Source: Aestuariimicrobium soli (GTDB lineage Bacteria > Actinomycetota > Actinomycetes > Propionibacteriales > Propionibacteriaceae). From it: DNA of 64,000 nt. Numbering within the stretch: position 1 is the first letter of the stretch; each line of letters starts with the position of its first letter. Location: NCBI RefSeq assembly GCF_051192575.1, contig NZ_JBPJSQ010000002.1, forward strand, positions 124,001 through 188,000, written 5' to 3'. The notes below the pieces were generated by a model. The model worked only from the letters and a program-made list of their open reading frames with translations. It searched no databases and was not told the origin of the DNA. Below are positions 11,798 to 19,665 of this stretch, in pieces. Both the position numbers and the translations under genes were made by a program.

Positions 11798-12102
11798 GGC
11801 CGTCCTTCCCCTGCTCTCGCAGGTCAAGCGTGGAAGTGTCGGGAGGAGACTACCAGCGGCCGCCACCCCCCTTCGCATCTGCCCACGGCAGACGGCCCGA
11901 GCCCCACGGGGCGGCTGGGCGCCCGGAGAGGATCGCGCCCTCAGGTGTGGGAAACGCGCGTCTGAATCGGGGTTCACAGCTCAGGTGGGGAACGAACCCC
12001 GTTTCGGGTGCGCATTTCACACACTTTTCTCCGGGCCCGGGGGCAGATGCGCGCAACGTGGGCAGGTGCGTCCTTCAGGGGCCGAGGGGGCAGGCTGGAG
12101 GC
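11798..12102. other. 305-bp divergent intergenic region carA | heparinase-like gene
   Basis: No open frame is convincing here. It holds a possible carA -10 box TAGTCT on the minus strand (11852-11847), palindrome B (11945-12024), and a CCGGGCCCGG self-complementary stretch just after it. No clear PyrR-type leader structure or terminator was seen. Confidence 0.6.
11945..12024. repeat. 80-bp imperfect palindrome, element B of a three-member family
   Basis: The two 30-nt arms (11945-11974 and 11995-12024) pair with only three mismatches and three G-T wobbles, leaving a 20-nt loop. The loop and its edge hold CACAGCTC (11975-11982) and CGAACCCC (11993-12000), both also found in the loop region of element A. 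It begins GTG and ends CAC, as does element C. An alternative inner hairpin GGGGAACGAACCCC (11987-12000) competes with the long stem. It lies 147 bp from carA and 78 bp from the heparinase-like gene. Confidence 0.8.
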
Positions 12103-13884
12103 ATGAGCTGGACCTTCACCGCCCAGAATCCCATCACGGCGCAGCACCTCGTCGCGGCCCTCGACCGATCGCGGTTGCACGACCACCGCCGCCTGCTCGA
12201 CCTGCGGCACCACACAGACGACCCGCGCCTCACCGAGTACTGGACGAGGTTGGCCGCCGCCACCGACGAGGCGCTCGCGACCCCGGAGCCAACCCTCCCC
12301 CGCTCGTCGGTGTGGCAGTTCCAGGACACCGGCGCCCGGATGCCCTTCGAGGATGCCTACTTCGCCCGCCGACGCCGGCTGGCGGCCCTGGGACTCTCGG
12401 CCCTGGCCGGCGACGACCGCGCGCTGGCCGCCCTGCCCGACCGGATCGCCGCCGTCTGCGAGGAACCCGCCTGGGCGCTCCCGGCCCACGGAGGCTGGGA
12501 GCCGACCGGCGCGACCGTCATCGACCTGTTCGCCGCCGAGACCTCGGCCACCCTCGCCGAACTGGTCACGGTGCTCGGCGACCGACTCGATGCTCGCGTC
12601 CCCGAGCTGGTGCGGGCCGAGGTCAGCCGCCGCGTGCTCGACCCGCTCGCCGATCCCGCCACCAGCTTCTGGTGGGAGGCTGCCACCCACAACTGGTCGG
12701 CCGTCTGCGCCGGAGCCAGCGGCGTCGCCGCCCTGCTGCTGGAAGGCGACGACGAGCGGCTCGTCCGCGTGCTCACCCGCGTGCTGGCCGCCCTCGACGC
12801 CTACCTGTCGGGCTTCGGCGCCGACGGTGGCTGCGCCGAAGGCATGGGCTACTGGTCGTACGGCATGGTGCACTTCATCGCGTTCGCCGACCTCGTCGAA
12901 CGGCTCACCGGGGGCTCGATCAGGCTGGCGGACGATCCCCGCGCGCTCGCCGCCGCCTCCTTCCCCGGCCGCGTGGCCCTGCCCGGCGGCGCCCAGGTCA
13001 CGTTCTCCGACACCACGGACGATCCGCCCGCCTCGAGCGCGACCGGCTGGTGGCACGCGCGCGGCCTGGCCACCCCGGCGACCCCCATCGAGGTGGTCGG
13101 GCAGGATCCGTGCGCACGATGGCTGTCGATCTCCCGAGCACCGCTGTGGCTGCCCCCCGCCGTGAACCCAGACGAGCGCCATGACGGGGCCACGGGAGGG
13201 CGACACACAGATCTGCTCGAGCACACGGGCTGGCTGGTGGTCGCCGCCGACCCGTTCGCCCTGGCGGTCAAGGGCGGCCACAACGCCGAGCCCCACAACC
13301 ACCTCGATCTCGGGCAGGTGTGCCTGTGGATCGGCGGGGAACAACTGCTGCTCGACCCGGGCTCGGGGGTCTACACCCGGGAGTACTTCGACGCGGCGAC
13401 CCGCTACGACTTCTTCGAGCCGTCGGGCCGAGCCCACAACGCGCCGATGCTGGACGACGCCCAGCAGGTTCTCGGCGACAACGCTCGCGCGGTCGTCACC
13501 CACCAGTCGGCCGGTGCCTTCGAGCTGGATCTGACGAGCGCCTATGCGCAGCCCAGCCGGGTGAGCCGTCGCGTCGAGTGGGCCGACGGCGTGTCAACCG
13601 TGACTGTCCGCGACGTCATCGAGGGACCGGTGACGACGGCCGGCTGGTGCCTCGTGAGTGAGGCGGAACCCGTCCACGACGGGCTGAGCGTCCGCTGGGT
13701 GGGCCGACACGGCACCCTCGGCCTCGACGTGGCCACGGGGCGGGTGCTCGTCCGGGCTTTCGAGACGCGACACCACCACGGGGCCCCACGCACGTTGTGG
13801 ATCACCGAGATCACCGCGCCGACCACCGAAGGTGCCCTCGAACAGCGGCTGTCGTTCGACCTCAGGGACGCACCCCGACGGTGA
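12103..13884 (+). CDS. Heparinase II/III family protein (probable polysaccharide lyase-like)
   Basis: 593 residues: an alpha-helical toroid domain (about residues 1-330, with WWEAATHNWSAVCAG) followed by a beta-sheet heparinase II/III domain carrying GGHNAEPHNHLDLGQ near residue 391 and LLLDPGSGVYT. Family members cleave uronic-acid polysaccharides such as heparin, alginate or related glycans; the substrate cannot be told here. There is no signal peptide, so a cytosolic oligosaccharide lyase is more likely. No other glycan genes adjoin it. Its last 23 bp overlap the convergent methyltransferase. The ATG at 12103 has only a very close GGAG, so the start is moderately sure. Confidence 0.75.
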   Translation: MSWTFTAQNPITAQHLVAALDRSRLHDHRRLLDLRHHTDDPRLTEYWTRLAAATDEALATPEPTLPRSSVWQFQDTGARMPFEDAYFARRRRLAALGLSALAGDDRALAALPDRIAAVCEEPAWALPAHGGWEPTGATVIDLFAAETSATLAELVTVLGDRLDARVPELVRAEVSRRVLDPLADPATSFWWEAATHNWSAVCAGASGVAALLLEGDDERLVRVLTRVLAALDAYLSGFGADGGCAEGMGYWSYGMVHFIAFADLVERLTGGSIRLADDPRALAAASFPGRVALPGGAQVTFSDTTDDPPASSATGWWHARGLATPATPIEVVGQDPCARWLSISRAPLWLPPAVNPDERHDGATGGRHTDLLEHTGWLVVAADPFALAVKGGHNAEPHNHLDLGQVCLWIGGEQLLLDPGSGVYTREYFDAATRYDFFEPSGRAHNAPMLDDAQQVLGDNARAVVTHQSAGAFELDLTSAYAQPSRVSRRVEWADGVSTVTVRDVIEGPVTTAGWCLVSEAEPVHDGLSVRWVGRHGTLGLDVATGRVLVRAFETRHHHGAPRTLWITEITAPTTEGALEQRLSFDLRDAPRR

Positions 13885-14689
13885 ACCGCACGTCCTGACA
13901 GATGTCGTCGGGCCCCAGACCGGCGATCAGGGCGGCCGCCTTCTCGCGCACGCCGTCGGCCTCGCTCGGGCTCATCTGCATCCACGCGTGGCGCTGACCG
14001 AGCGTGCGCGTGAACGCTTCCCACTGGGCGGCATCGGCCAGCGGCAGCGTCACGCGCATCCGGTGGGTGACGACCTGGGTGGCGCCGGCCTGTTCGAACG
14101 CGAGAACCATGCCCTCGTCCGTGTCGAAGCTCGGGGCCACCTCGTCAGGCGTGGCGCGCTGCGCCTTCGGGTCGAGTTTCGGCAGCCACGGCTGCAGCAG
14201 CGAGTTGAGCTCGAGCCAGCCGGGGCTGGCGGGGCCGAACGTCGACACCCCGATGCGCCCACCGGGTCGCAGCAGCTCGACCCACCTGCCCAGCGCACGC
14301 CACGGATCCGGCAGGAAGAAGATGACCATGGCCGACGCCACCACGTCAAAGGAGCCGGGCGGCACCTCGGGATCCTGCGCATCGGCCACCTGGTAGTCGA
14401 CCCGCACTCCCCGATCCGCCGCCTCCTGGCGGGCCCGCTGCACCATCGCGTCGCTCAGGTCGACGCCGAGCACTCGGCCGGTGGGGCCGACGCGGTGCGC
14501 CAGCACCAGGCTGGCGGTTCCGGGGCCGCAGCCCAGGTCGAGGCAGGCCTCCCCCGGTTGCACGGCGAGTGCCTCCACCAGGCCCGTCGCCATCGGCACG
14601 AAGAAATCGACACCCGAGCGGTCGTAGTCATCGGCCAGTGCACTGAAGAGCCCGGCGACGGCCCGGGACTGTTCCGACAGTTCCCCCAT
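13862..14689 (-). CDS. Class I SAM-dependent methyltransferase
   Basis: 275 residues with a Rossmann methyltransferase core: motif I LDLGCGPGTASLV near residue 50, an acidic residue after the second strand (GVDLSDAMV), and the motif after FDVVASAMVIFFLPDP. It resembles UbiE/Coq5-like enzymes, but the substrate is unknown. ATG at 14689 is preferred over the GTG five codons upstream because GGGAG lies 9 nt before it. It follows nusB by 56 bp on the same strand, where pyrR would be expected. Confidence 0.8.
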   Translation of the reverse strand: MGELSEQSRAVAGLFSALADDYDRSGVDFFVPMATGLVEALAVQPGEACLDLGCGPGTASLVLAHRVGPTGRVLGVDLSDAMVQRARQEAADRGVRVDYQVADAQDPEVPPGSFDVVASAMVIFFLPDPWRALGRWVELLRPGGRIGVSTFGPASPGWLELNSLLQPWLPKLDPKAQRATPDEVAPSFDTDEGMVLAFEQAGATQVVTHRMRVTLPLADAAQWEAFTRTLGQRHAWMQMSPSEADGVREKAAALIAGLGPDDICQDVRFTVGVRP

Positions 14690-14745
14690 GCCTGATTCTC
14701 CCACCGGGCCCCCGCGCGCGGAAGGGAAAGGGGAAGGACAGTGCG

Positions 14746-15258
14746 TCAGTCCAGGTCGTCGGAGGGGGCCTCGCCGGCCTGCTCGGCATCGGCCACCACC
14801 TCGGCATGCACGGCGGCGACCTGCGCCTCGTCCATCATCGGCGCACGGACGACGCCCGCGAGCACCCCGTTGAGGAAGCTCGGCGACTCGTCGGTCGACA
14901 ACTCCCCCGCGAGCACCAGCGCCTCGGCGATCGCGACGCGGGCGTCGATCCCACCATGGTCGATCTCCCAGACAGCGATCCGGGCCAGCGCCCGGTCGAC
15001 GCGGGGCATGCGCGCCAGCGACCAGCCCTGGTCGAGCGCCGCCTCAAGCCTGGCGTCGATCGCGGGCAGCTGCGCCACCACGCCCTCGACCAGGTCGGCG
15101 GTGTACTCGCGCAGCGGCACCTCGGCCTGCAGCACGTGGTCGTGCAGGATCGCCAGCGGCGGCTCACCACGCAGGTCGGCCTCGAAGAGCACGTCGAGAG
15201 CGGCCTTGCGGGCCTTCGTCCGCGTGGAGAAGTGCGGACGAGGGGTGGGCGCGCTCAC
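14746..15258 (-). CDS. nusB: Transcription antitermination factor NusB
   Basis: RNA-binding factor that joins NusE (S10) in antitermination of rRNA transcription. The 170 residues have TKARKAALDVLFEADLRG at the start and VDRALARIAVWEI in the second helical bundle. The C-terminal ~25 residues are an acidic extension beyond the core. GTG start overlaps the efp stop as GTGA. Confidence 0.94.
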   Translation of the reverse strand: MSAPTPRPHFSTRTKARKAALDVLFEADLRGEPPLAILHDHVLQAEVPLREYTADLVEGVVAQLPAIDARLEAALDQGWSLARMPRVDRALARIAVWEIDHGGIDARVAIAEALVLAGELSTDESPSFLNGVLAGVVRAPMMDEAQVAAVHAEVVADAEQAGEAPSDDLD

Positions 15259-15821
15259 TTGTCGGTGATGCGGCCCAGGTAGGAACCGTCGCGCGTGTCC
15301 ACCTTGACCTTCTCGCCGGTGGTGATGAACAGCGGCACCTGGATCTGCTTGCCGGTCTCGAGGGTGGCGGGCTTGGTGCCGCCGGTCGAGCGGTCACCCT
15401 GCAGGCCGGGCTCGGTGTAGGTGATCTCGAGCTCGACCGAGGCGGGCAGGTCGATGTAGAGGGGGTTGCCCTCGTGCAGCGCCACCGTGGCCATCTGGTT
15501 CTCGAGCAGGTAGTCCTTGGCCTCGCCCACCGTGTCGTCCGCGATCGAGATCTGGTCGTAGGTGGTGGTGTCCATGAACACGAAGCCGTCACCGTCGTGG
15601 TACAGGTACTGCATGTCGCGGCGGTCGACAGTCGCGGTGTCGACCTTGGTGTCGGAGTTGAAGGTCTTGTCGACGACCTTGCCCGAGAGCACGTGCTTCA
15701 GCTTGGTGCGGACGACGGTGTTGCCCTTGCCCGGCTTGTGGTGCTGGAACCACAGCACCTGCCAGAGCTGACCGTCCAGGTCGAGCACCATGCCGTTCTT
15801 CAGATCGTTGGTGGAAGCCAC
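15255..15821 (-). CDS. efp: Elongation factor P
   Basis: Binds the ribosome between P and E sites and relieves stalling at polyproline. The 188 residues show the KOW-like N-domain with the modified-lysine loop HHKPGKGN near residue 31, then two OB domains ending GEKVKVDTRDGSYLGR. GTG at 15821 (VASTNDLKNG) has AAGG about 9 nt upstream. It lies 40 bp after a sugar-type regulator gene but has a probable promoter of its own. Confidence 0.96.
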   Translation of the reverse strand: MASTNDLKNGMVLDLDGQLWQVLWFQHHKPGKGNTVVRTKLKHVLSGKVVDKTFNSDTKVDTATVDRRDMQYLYHDGDGFVFMDTTTYDQISIADDTVGEAKDYLLENQMATVALHEGNPLYIDLPASVELEITYTEPGLQGDRSTGGTKPATLETGKQIQVPLFITTGEKVKVDTRDGSYLGRITDK

Positions 15822-15858
15822 GGGGGAATCGCCTTTCGAAAGATGATGACAGCCAGCG

Positions 15859-15864
15859 ATTCTA
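15859..15864 (-). promoter_or_regulatory. Putative efp promoter -10 element
   Basis: TAGAAT on the minus strand, overlapping the stop codon of the FadR-type regulator and about 38 nt upstream of efp. A weak -35 (CTGCCG) lies 17 bp further upstream. It would uncouple efp-nusB from the sugar-controlled operon upstream. Confidence 0.45.
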
Positions 15865-16581
15865 AACCGGCGACCCGTCAGCGGCAGAATCGAGCGACCG
15901 ACGCAGCCACTGCTCCACGCCCGCGATGTGCACCGTCGCCCAGGCTCGAGCCGCCTGCGCATCGCCGGCGAGGATCGCCCGCGCGATCTCACGATGCTCG
16001 CGCACCGTGCGGCCCACGGCCTCGTGCTCGGTGATGCCCCGCCAGACGCGGGCCCGCTGGGTGCGCCCCGACACGGCGTCGAGCAGCGAGACCACCAGCG
16101 GATTGCCGGAGGTCTCGGCGATCCGGCGGTGGAACTCCAGGTCGTGGGTGACGAGGCGGTCGACCTCGCCCGCCGACGAGGCCGAGGTGGCCAGGTCGTC
16201 CAGCTCGTCGACCGAGCCCAGCAGGGCCTCCCGATCGGCGGCGGCCATCTCGGTCGCCGCCAGCGCGGTCACCTCGGGCTCGAGCAGTCGGCGCACCTGC
16301 AGGAACTGCAGCACGCTGGAGTCCTGGTGCAGGTCGGTGACGAAGCCCATCACGTCGACCAGCGACGCCGGTTCCAGGGCCGCCACGAACGTGCCGTCGC
16401 CGCGTCGCACGTCGAGCACCCTGATCAGCGCCAGCGCCTTCACCGCCTCCCGCAGCGAGCTGCGCGACAGGCCGAGCGAGGCGGCCAGATCGGCCTCCCG
16501 CGGCAGCCGGTCGCCGGGCTTCAGCTCGCCGGTGGCGATCATGGTGCGGATCGCCTCGATGGCGTCGTCGGTGACGGCCAC
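15862..16581 (-). CDS. FadR-subfamily GntR transcriptional regulator
   Basis: 239 residues: an N-terminal winged helix (ELKPGDRLPREADLAASLGLSRSSLREAVKAL, residues 19-50) and a C-terminal FCD helical domain with the metal/ligand residues in HDLEFHRRIAE near 147, EHREIA near 196 and a late histidine. FCD regulators usually sense organic or sugar acids. It lies 9 bp downstream of the SDR gene, so it is probably co-transcribed and autoregulated through the palindrome at 17457-17471. The ligand is inferred to be an intermediate of the adjacent pathway. Confidence 0.88.
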   Translation of the reverse strand: MAVTDDAIEAIRTMIATGELKPGDRLPREADLAASLGLSRSSLREAVKALALIRVLDVRRGDGTFVAALEPASLVDVMGFVTDLHQDSSVLQFLQVRRLLEPEVTALAATEMAAADREALLGSVDELDDLATSASSAGEVDRLVTHDLEFHRRIAETSGNPLVVSLLDAVSGRTQRARVWRGITEHEAVGRTVREHREIARAILAGDAQAARAWATVHIAGVEQWLRRSLDSAADGSPV

Positions 16582-16590
16582 GGCGCCGGC

Positions 16591-17367
16591 TCAGCTGCCG
16601 ACCGGACGAAGCCGCAGCCCGCCCATGCCTCCGTCGACGGCCAGGATGGCTCCCGCAGTCGAGCCGGAGCGGGGGCTGGCCAGGTGCACGATGGCGTGCG
16701 CCACCTCGTCCGCGCTGACCAGACGGCCGTGGGGCTGACGCGCCTCGAGGGCCGCGCGCTCGGCCTCGGGGTCGTCGGCTTTCTGCAGCAGTCGTCCGAC
16801 CCAGGGGGTGTCGGCGGTGCCGGGGGCGACGGCGTTGACGCGGATGCCCTCGCGCAGGTGGTCGGCGGCCATGGCGCGGGTGAGCGCGTGCACGGCGCCC
16901 TTGGTGGCGCAGTAGAGGGCGCGCTGGGGAAGGCCGGCGTCGCCGGCGATCGATCCGGTGTTGACGACGGCGGCGTGCTGGCTGGCGCGCAGGTGCGGCA
17001 GGGCGGCGCGAGTGACGCGGGCCATGCCGACCACGTTGACGTCGAACGCGCGCGCCCACTCGGCGTCGTCATTGGCGGCCACGTCACCCTGGGCGCCGAT
17101 GCCGGCGTTGTTGATGACGATGTCGAGACCGCCGAAGTGATCGGTCACCTGCGCGATGGCGGCGACGACCGAGGCGTCGTCGGCGACGTCGGCCCGCACC
17201 GGCAGCACCCCCTCGGGCAGGTCGACGGGGTTGAGGTCGAGCGCAGCCACCTTGGCGCCGGCGGCGACCAGCTGCTTCACCACCGCCAACCCGATGCCGC
17301 TCGCTCCGCCGGTGACGACGGCCACGAGGCCGTCGAACTCGCGGGCTGGGGTTGACTGTTCAGACAT
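16591..17367 (-). CDS. SDR family oxidoreductase, probable 2-keto-3-deoxy-L-fuconate dehydrogenase
   Basis: 258 residues with the classical SDR signature: cofactor motif TGGASGIG near residue 18, NNAG near 87, catalytic Ser in NTGSIAG and Tyr-Lys in YCATK. Context suggests it oxidises 2-keto-3-deoxy-L-fuconate to the 2,4-diketo acid; the family alone would not say so. ATG at 17367 has AAGGAG 7 nt upstream, which outranks the in-frame upstream start at 17445. It is divergent from the fuconate dehydratase gene. Confidence 0.82.
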   Translation of the reverse strand: MSEQSTPAREFDGLVAVVTGGASGIGLAVVKQLVAAGAKVAALDLNPVDLPEGVLPVRADVADDASVVAAIAQVTDHFGGLDIVINNAGIGAQGDVAANDDAEWARAFDVNVVGMARVTRAALPHLRASQHAAVVNTGSIAGDAGLPQRALYCATKGAVHALTRAMAADHLREGIRVNAVAPGTADTPWVGRLLQKADDPEAERAALEARQPHGRLVSADEVAHAIVHLASPRSGSTAGAILAVDGGMGGLRLRPVGS

Positions 17368-17376
17368 CAGATCTCC
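17362..17376. promoter_or_regulatory. Possible second, degenerate FadR-type site over the SDR start
   Basis: AGACATCAGATCTCC matches 12 of 15 positions of the perfect operator at 17457-17471. It covers the start codon and ribosome binding site of the SDR gene, so the match may be partly chance. Confidence 0.25.
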
Positions 17377-17386
17377 TTGGTGCTGT

Positions 17387-17431
17387 GCGGTGACGTGAGC
17401 GGTGACGAGCGGTGACTTGAGCGGCGGTGAT
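17387..17431. repeat. Four short direct repeats in the SDR leader
   Basis: GCGGTGAC occurs at 17387-17394, 17399-17406 and 17409-17416, with GCGGTGAT at 17424-17431. Spacings of 12, 10 and 15 bp are not regular. They lie between the operator and the SDR start. Confidence 0.45.
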
Positions 17432-17439
17432 CGCGGCCC

Positions 17440-17476
17440 GCCCATCTTGACGCCCCAGACATCGGATGTCTAGCGT
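17440..17476. promoter_or_regulatory. Overlapping divergent promoters of the sugar-acid cluster
   Basis: Rightward: TTGACG (17447-17452), 18-bp spacer, TAGCGT (17471-17476), then 6 nt to the ATG at 17483, so a leaderless mRNA. Leftward: TAGACA (17472-17467), 17-bp spacer and CAAGAT (17449-17444), weaker. The palindromic operator occupies the spacer or box of both, so one bound regulator could block both directions. Confidence 0.55.
17457..17471. promoter_or_regulatory. 15-bp palindromic operator, probable FadR/GntR site
   Basis: AGACATCGGATGTCT is a perfect palindrome (7-bp arms around one central G). It sits between the -35 and -10 boxes of the rightward promoter and 12 bp before the dehydratase start. 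Size and form match operators of FadR-subfamily regulators, and such a gene lies next to it. Confidence 0.72.
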
Positions 17477-17482
17477 GCAGGC

Positions 17483-18757
17483 ATGGCCACCATCACCGGT
17501 TTCCGGGCCCACGACATCCGCTTTCCCACCTCGGAGTTCCTCGACGGCTCCGATGCCATGAATCCCGACCCGGACTACTCGGCAGCCTATCTGCGGCTGG
17601 AGACCTCAGATGGGGAGTCCGGCCACGGATTCGTGTTCACCATCGGGCGCGGCAACGACGTGCAGACGGTCGCCAATGCCCTCCTCGCCGAGCGGCTGGT
17701 CGGCCGTGACCTCGCCGTGCTGGACGATCTCGGCGGCCTGTGGCGCGAGCTCAACGGCGACTCGCAGCTGCGCTGGCTCGGCCCCGAGAAGGGCGTCATG
17801 CACATGGCGCTGGGTGCCGTCATCAACGCCCTGTGGGACCTCAAGGCCAAGCGCGCCGGGCTGCCCCTGTGGCAACTGCTCGCCCGCATGAGCCCCGAGC
17901 AACTCGTCGACCTGGTCGACTTCCGCTACCTCACCGACGCGCTCACGCCGGACGAGGCCCTCGCCCTGCTGAAGGCGGCCGAACCCGGCCGCGCCGAGCG
18001 GGAGCGCCACCTGCTCGAGCACGGTTACCCGGCCTACACCACCTCCCCCGGCTGGCTCGGCTACTCCGACGAGAAGCTGGTGCGTCTGTGCCGCGAGGCC
18101 AAGGCCGACGGGTTCACGCAGATCAAGCTGAAGGTGGGCGGCAGCCTCGACGACGACCTGCGCCGACTGCGGTTGGCCCGCGAGGCCGTCGGGCCCGACC
18201 TGCCGATCGCCATCGACGCCAACCAGCGGTGGGACGTCGCCGAGGCCATCGACTGGGTGCGACAGTTGGCCACTGTCACCGACCTGGCCTGGATCGAGGA
18301 ACCCACCAGCCCCGACGACGTGCTCGGTCACGCCGCCATCGCCCGGGGGGTCGCGCCCACCCGGGTGGCCACCGGCGAGCACCTGATGAACCGGGTGTTG
18401 GCCAAGCAGTTCCTGCAGGCCGGCGCCCTGCACGTGCTGCAGATCGACGCCAGCCGGGTCGCGGGGGTCAACGAGAACCTCGCGATGCTGCTGCTCGCCG
18501 CCAAGTTCGGGGTGCCCGTCTGCCCCCACGCCGGTGGGGTCGGGCTGTGCGAGGCGGTGCAGCACCTGGCGATGTTCGATCTGGTGGCCGTCAGCGGATC
18601 CGACGACGGCCGCATGATCGAGTACGTCGACCACCTCCACGAGCACTTCGTCACCCCCGTCGAGGTGCGCCAGGGTCGCTACCTCGCCCCGCTCGCTCCC
18701 GGCGCCGGGGCCGAGATGCACCCCGACTCGATCGCGAGCTACGAGTTCCCGGCATGA
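17483..18757 (+). CDS. L-fuconate dehydratase-like enolase superfamily enzyme
   Basis: 424 residues, the length of the L-fuconate dehydratase family. Enolase superfamily residues are all visible: the Lys pair in IKLKVGG near residue 215, metal ligands in AIDANQRW near 245, WIEEPTSPDD near 271 and the Glu of ATGEHL near 297, and the catalytic His in CPHAGGVGL near 348. Expected reaction: L-fuconate to 2-keto-3-deoxy-L-fuconate, requiring Mg2+. Related acid-sugar dehydratases remain possible. First gene of a three-gene operon joined by ATGA overlaps. Confidence 0.85.
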   Translation: MATITGFRAHDIRFPTSEFLDGSDAMNPDPDYSAAYLRLETSDGESGHGFVFTIGRGNDVQTVANALLAERLVGRDLAVLDDLGGLWRELNGDSQLRWLGPEKGVMHMALGAVINALWDLKAKRAGLPLWQLLARMSPEQLVDLVDFRYLTDALTPDEALALLKAAEPGRAERERHLLEHGYPAYTTSPGWLGYSDEKLVRLCREAKADGFTQIKLKVGGSLDDDLRRLRLAREAVGPDLPIAIDANQRWDVAEAIDWVRQLATVTDLAWIEEPTSPDDVLGHAAIARGVAPTRVATGEHLMNRVLAKQFLQAGALHVLQIDASRVAGVNENLAMLLLAAKFGVPVCPHAGGVGLCEAVQHLAMFDLVAVSGSDDGRMIEYVDHLHEHFVTPVEVRQGRYLAPLAPGAGAEMHPDSIASYEFPA

Positions 18758-19665
18758 CCTTCGCACTGGGCTGCGCCCCGCTGGGCAACCACGGCATCGA
18801 GCTCACCGACGACCAGGCCCACGCGGTGCTCGCCGGGGCCTGGGACCATGGCGTGCGCGCCTTCGACACCGCCCCCCACTACGGGTTGGGTCTGTCGGAG
18901 CGCCGGCTGGGCCGGTTGTTGGCGGGGGTCCCGCGCGAGCAGGCCCTCGTCGCGACGAAGGTCGGACGACTGCTCGTGCCCCAGGACGCTGCCGGACGAC
19001 TCGACGACGAGGGTTTCCTGGTGCCCGCCGATCACCGCCGCGTGCCCGACTACAGCGCCGACGGTGTGCGCCGGAGCCTGCACGAGTCGCTGGATCGCCT
19101 CGGCCTCGACCGCGTCGACATCTCCTACGTGCACGACGCCGAGCGCTACAACCTCGAGGCCGGGCTGACCACGGCCCTCGAGGGCCTGCAGCTGCTCAAG
19201 CAGGAAGGGCTGGTCGACACCATCGGGTTCGCCTCGATGGACGCTGCCGCCCTGCTGCGCGCCGCCGACTCCGGCGACTGGGACGAGCTGATGGTGGCCG
19301 GCGTGCACACCCTGGCCAGCGACGGCACCCGCGTGCTCGACCGTGCCCTCGAGACCGACACCCGGGTGGCTGCGGCCGCCATCTTCAACGGCGGGGTGCT
19401 CGCCACCGGCCTGCTGCCCGACCGGGAGAACCTGTTCGACTACGAGCCGATCAGCCCCGGGAAGACCGCCGTGGTGAAGCGGCTCGAGGCCCTCTGCGCT
19501 GCTCACGGGGTCGCCCTTCCCGCCGCTGCCCTGCAGTTCCCCTTGCGGCACCCGGCGGTCGTCCGCGTGGTGGTCGGCGGCATCACCGCCGACCAGGTCG
19601 CCCGCAACCTGCACCTGCTGCGGTCGCCCGTGCCCGAGGACTTCTGGCGGGAGCTGGCGGCATGA
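18754..19665 (+). CDS. Aldo/keto reductase, probable L-fucose (D-threo-aldose) 1-dehydrogenase
   Basis: 303 residues, TIM-barrel AKR. The catalytic tetrad is visible as Asp and Tyr in AFDTAPHYG near residue 35, Lys in ATKVGR near 68 and His in SYVHD near 127. By family and context it oxidises L-fucose to L-fuconolactone with NAD(P)+. ATG overlaps the dehydratase stop (ATGA). An in-frame upstream extension crosses the dehydratase and is not real. Confidence 0.82.
   Translation: MTFALGCAPLGNHGIELTDDQAHAVLAGAWDHGVRAFDTAPHYGLGLSERRLGRLLAGVPREQALVATKVGRLLVPQDAAGRLDDEGFLVPADHRRVPDYSADGVRRSLHESLDRLGLDRVDISYVHDAERYNLEAGLTTALEGLQLLKQEGLVDTIGFASMDAAALLRAADSGDWDELMVAGVHTLASDGTRVLDRALETDTRVAAAAIFNGGVLATGLLPDRENLFDYEPISPGKTAVVKRLEALCAAHGVALPAAALQFPLRHPAVVRVVVGGITADQVARNLHLLRSPVPEDFWRELAA

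Noticed and set aside
11987..12000. tRNA-like T-arm in palindrome B read on the minus strand (GGGGTTCG followed by TTCCCC)
   Set aside because: No acceptor, D or anticodon arm can be built around it; the 30-bp stem explains the sequence better.
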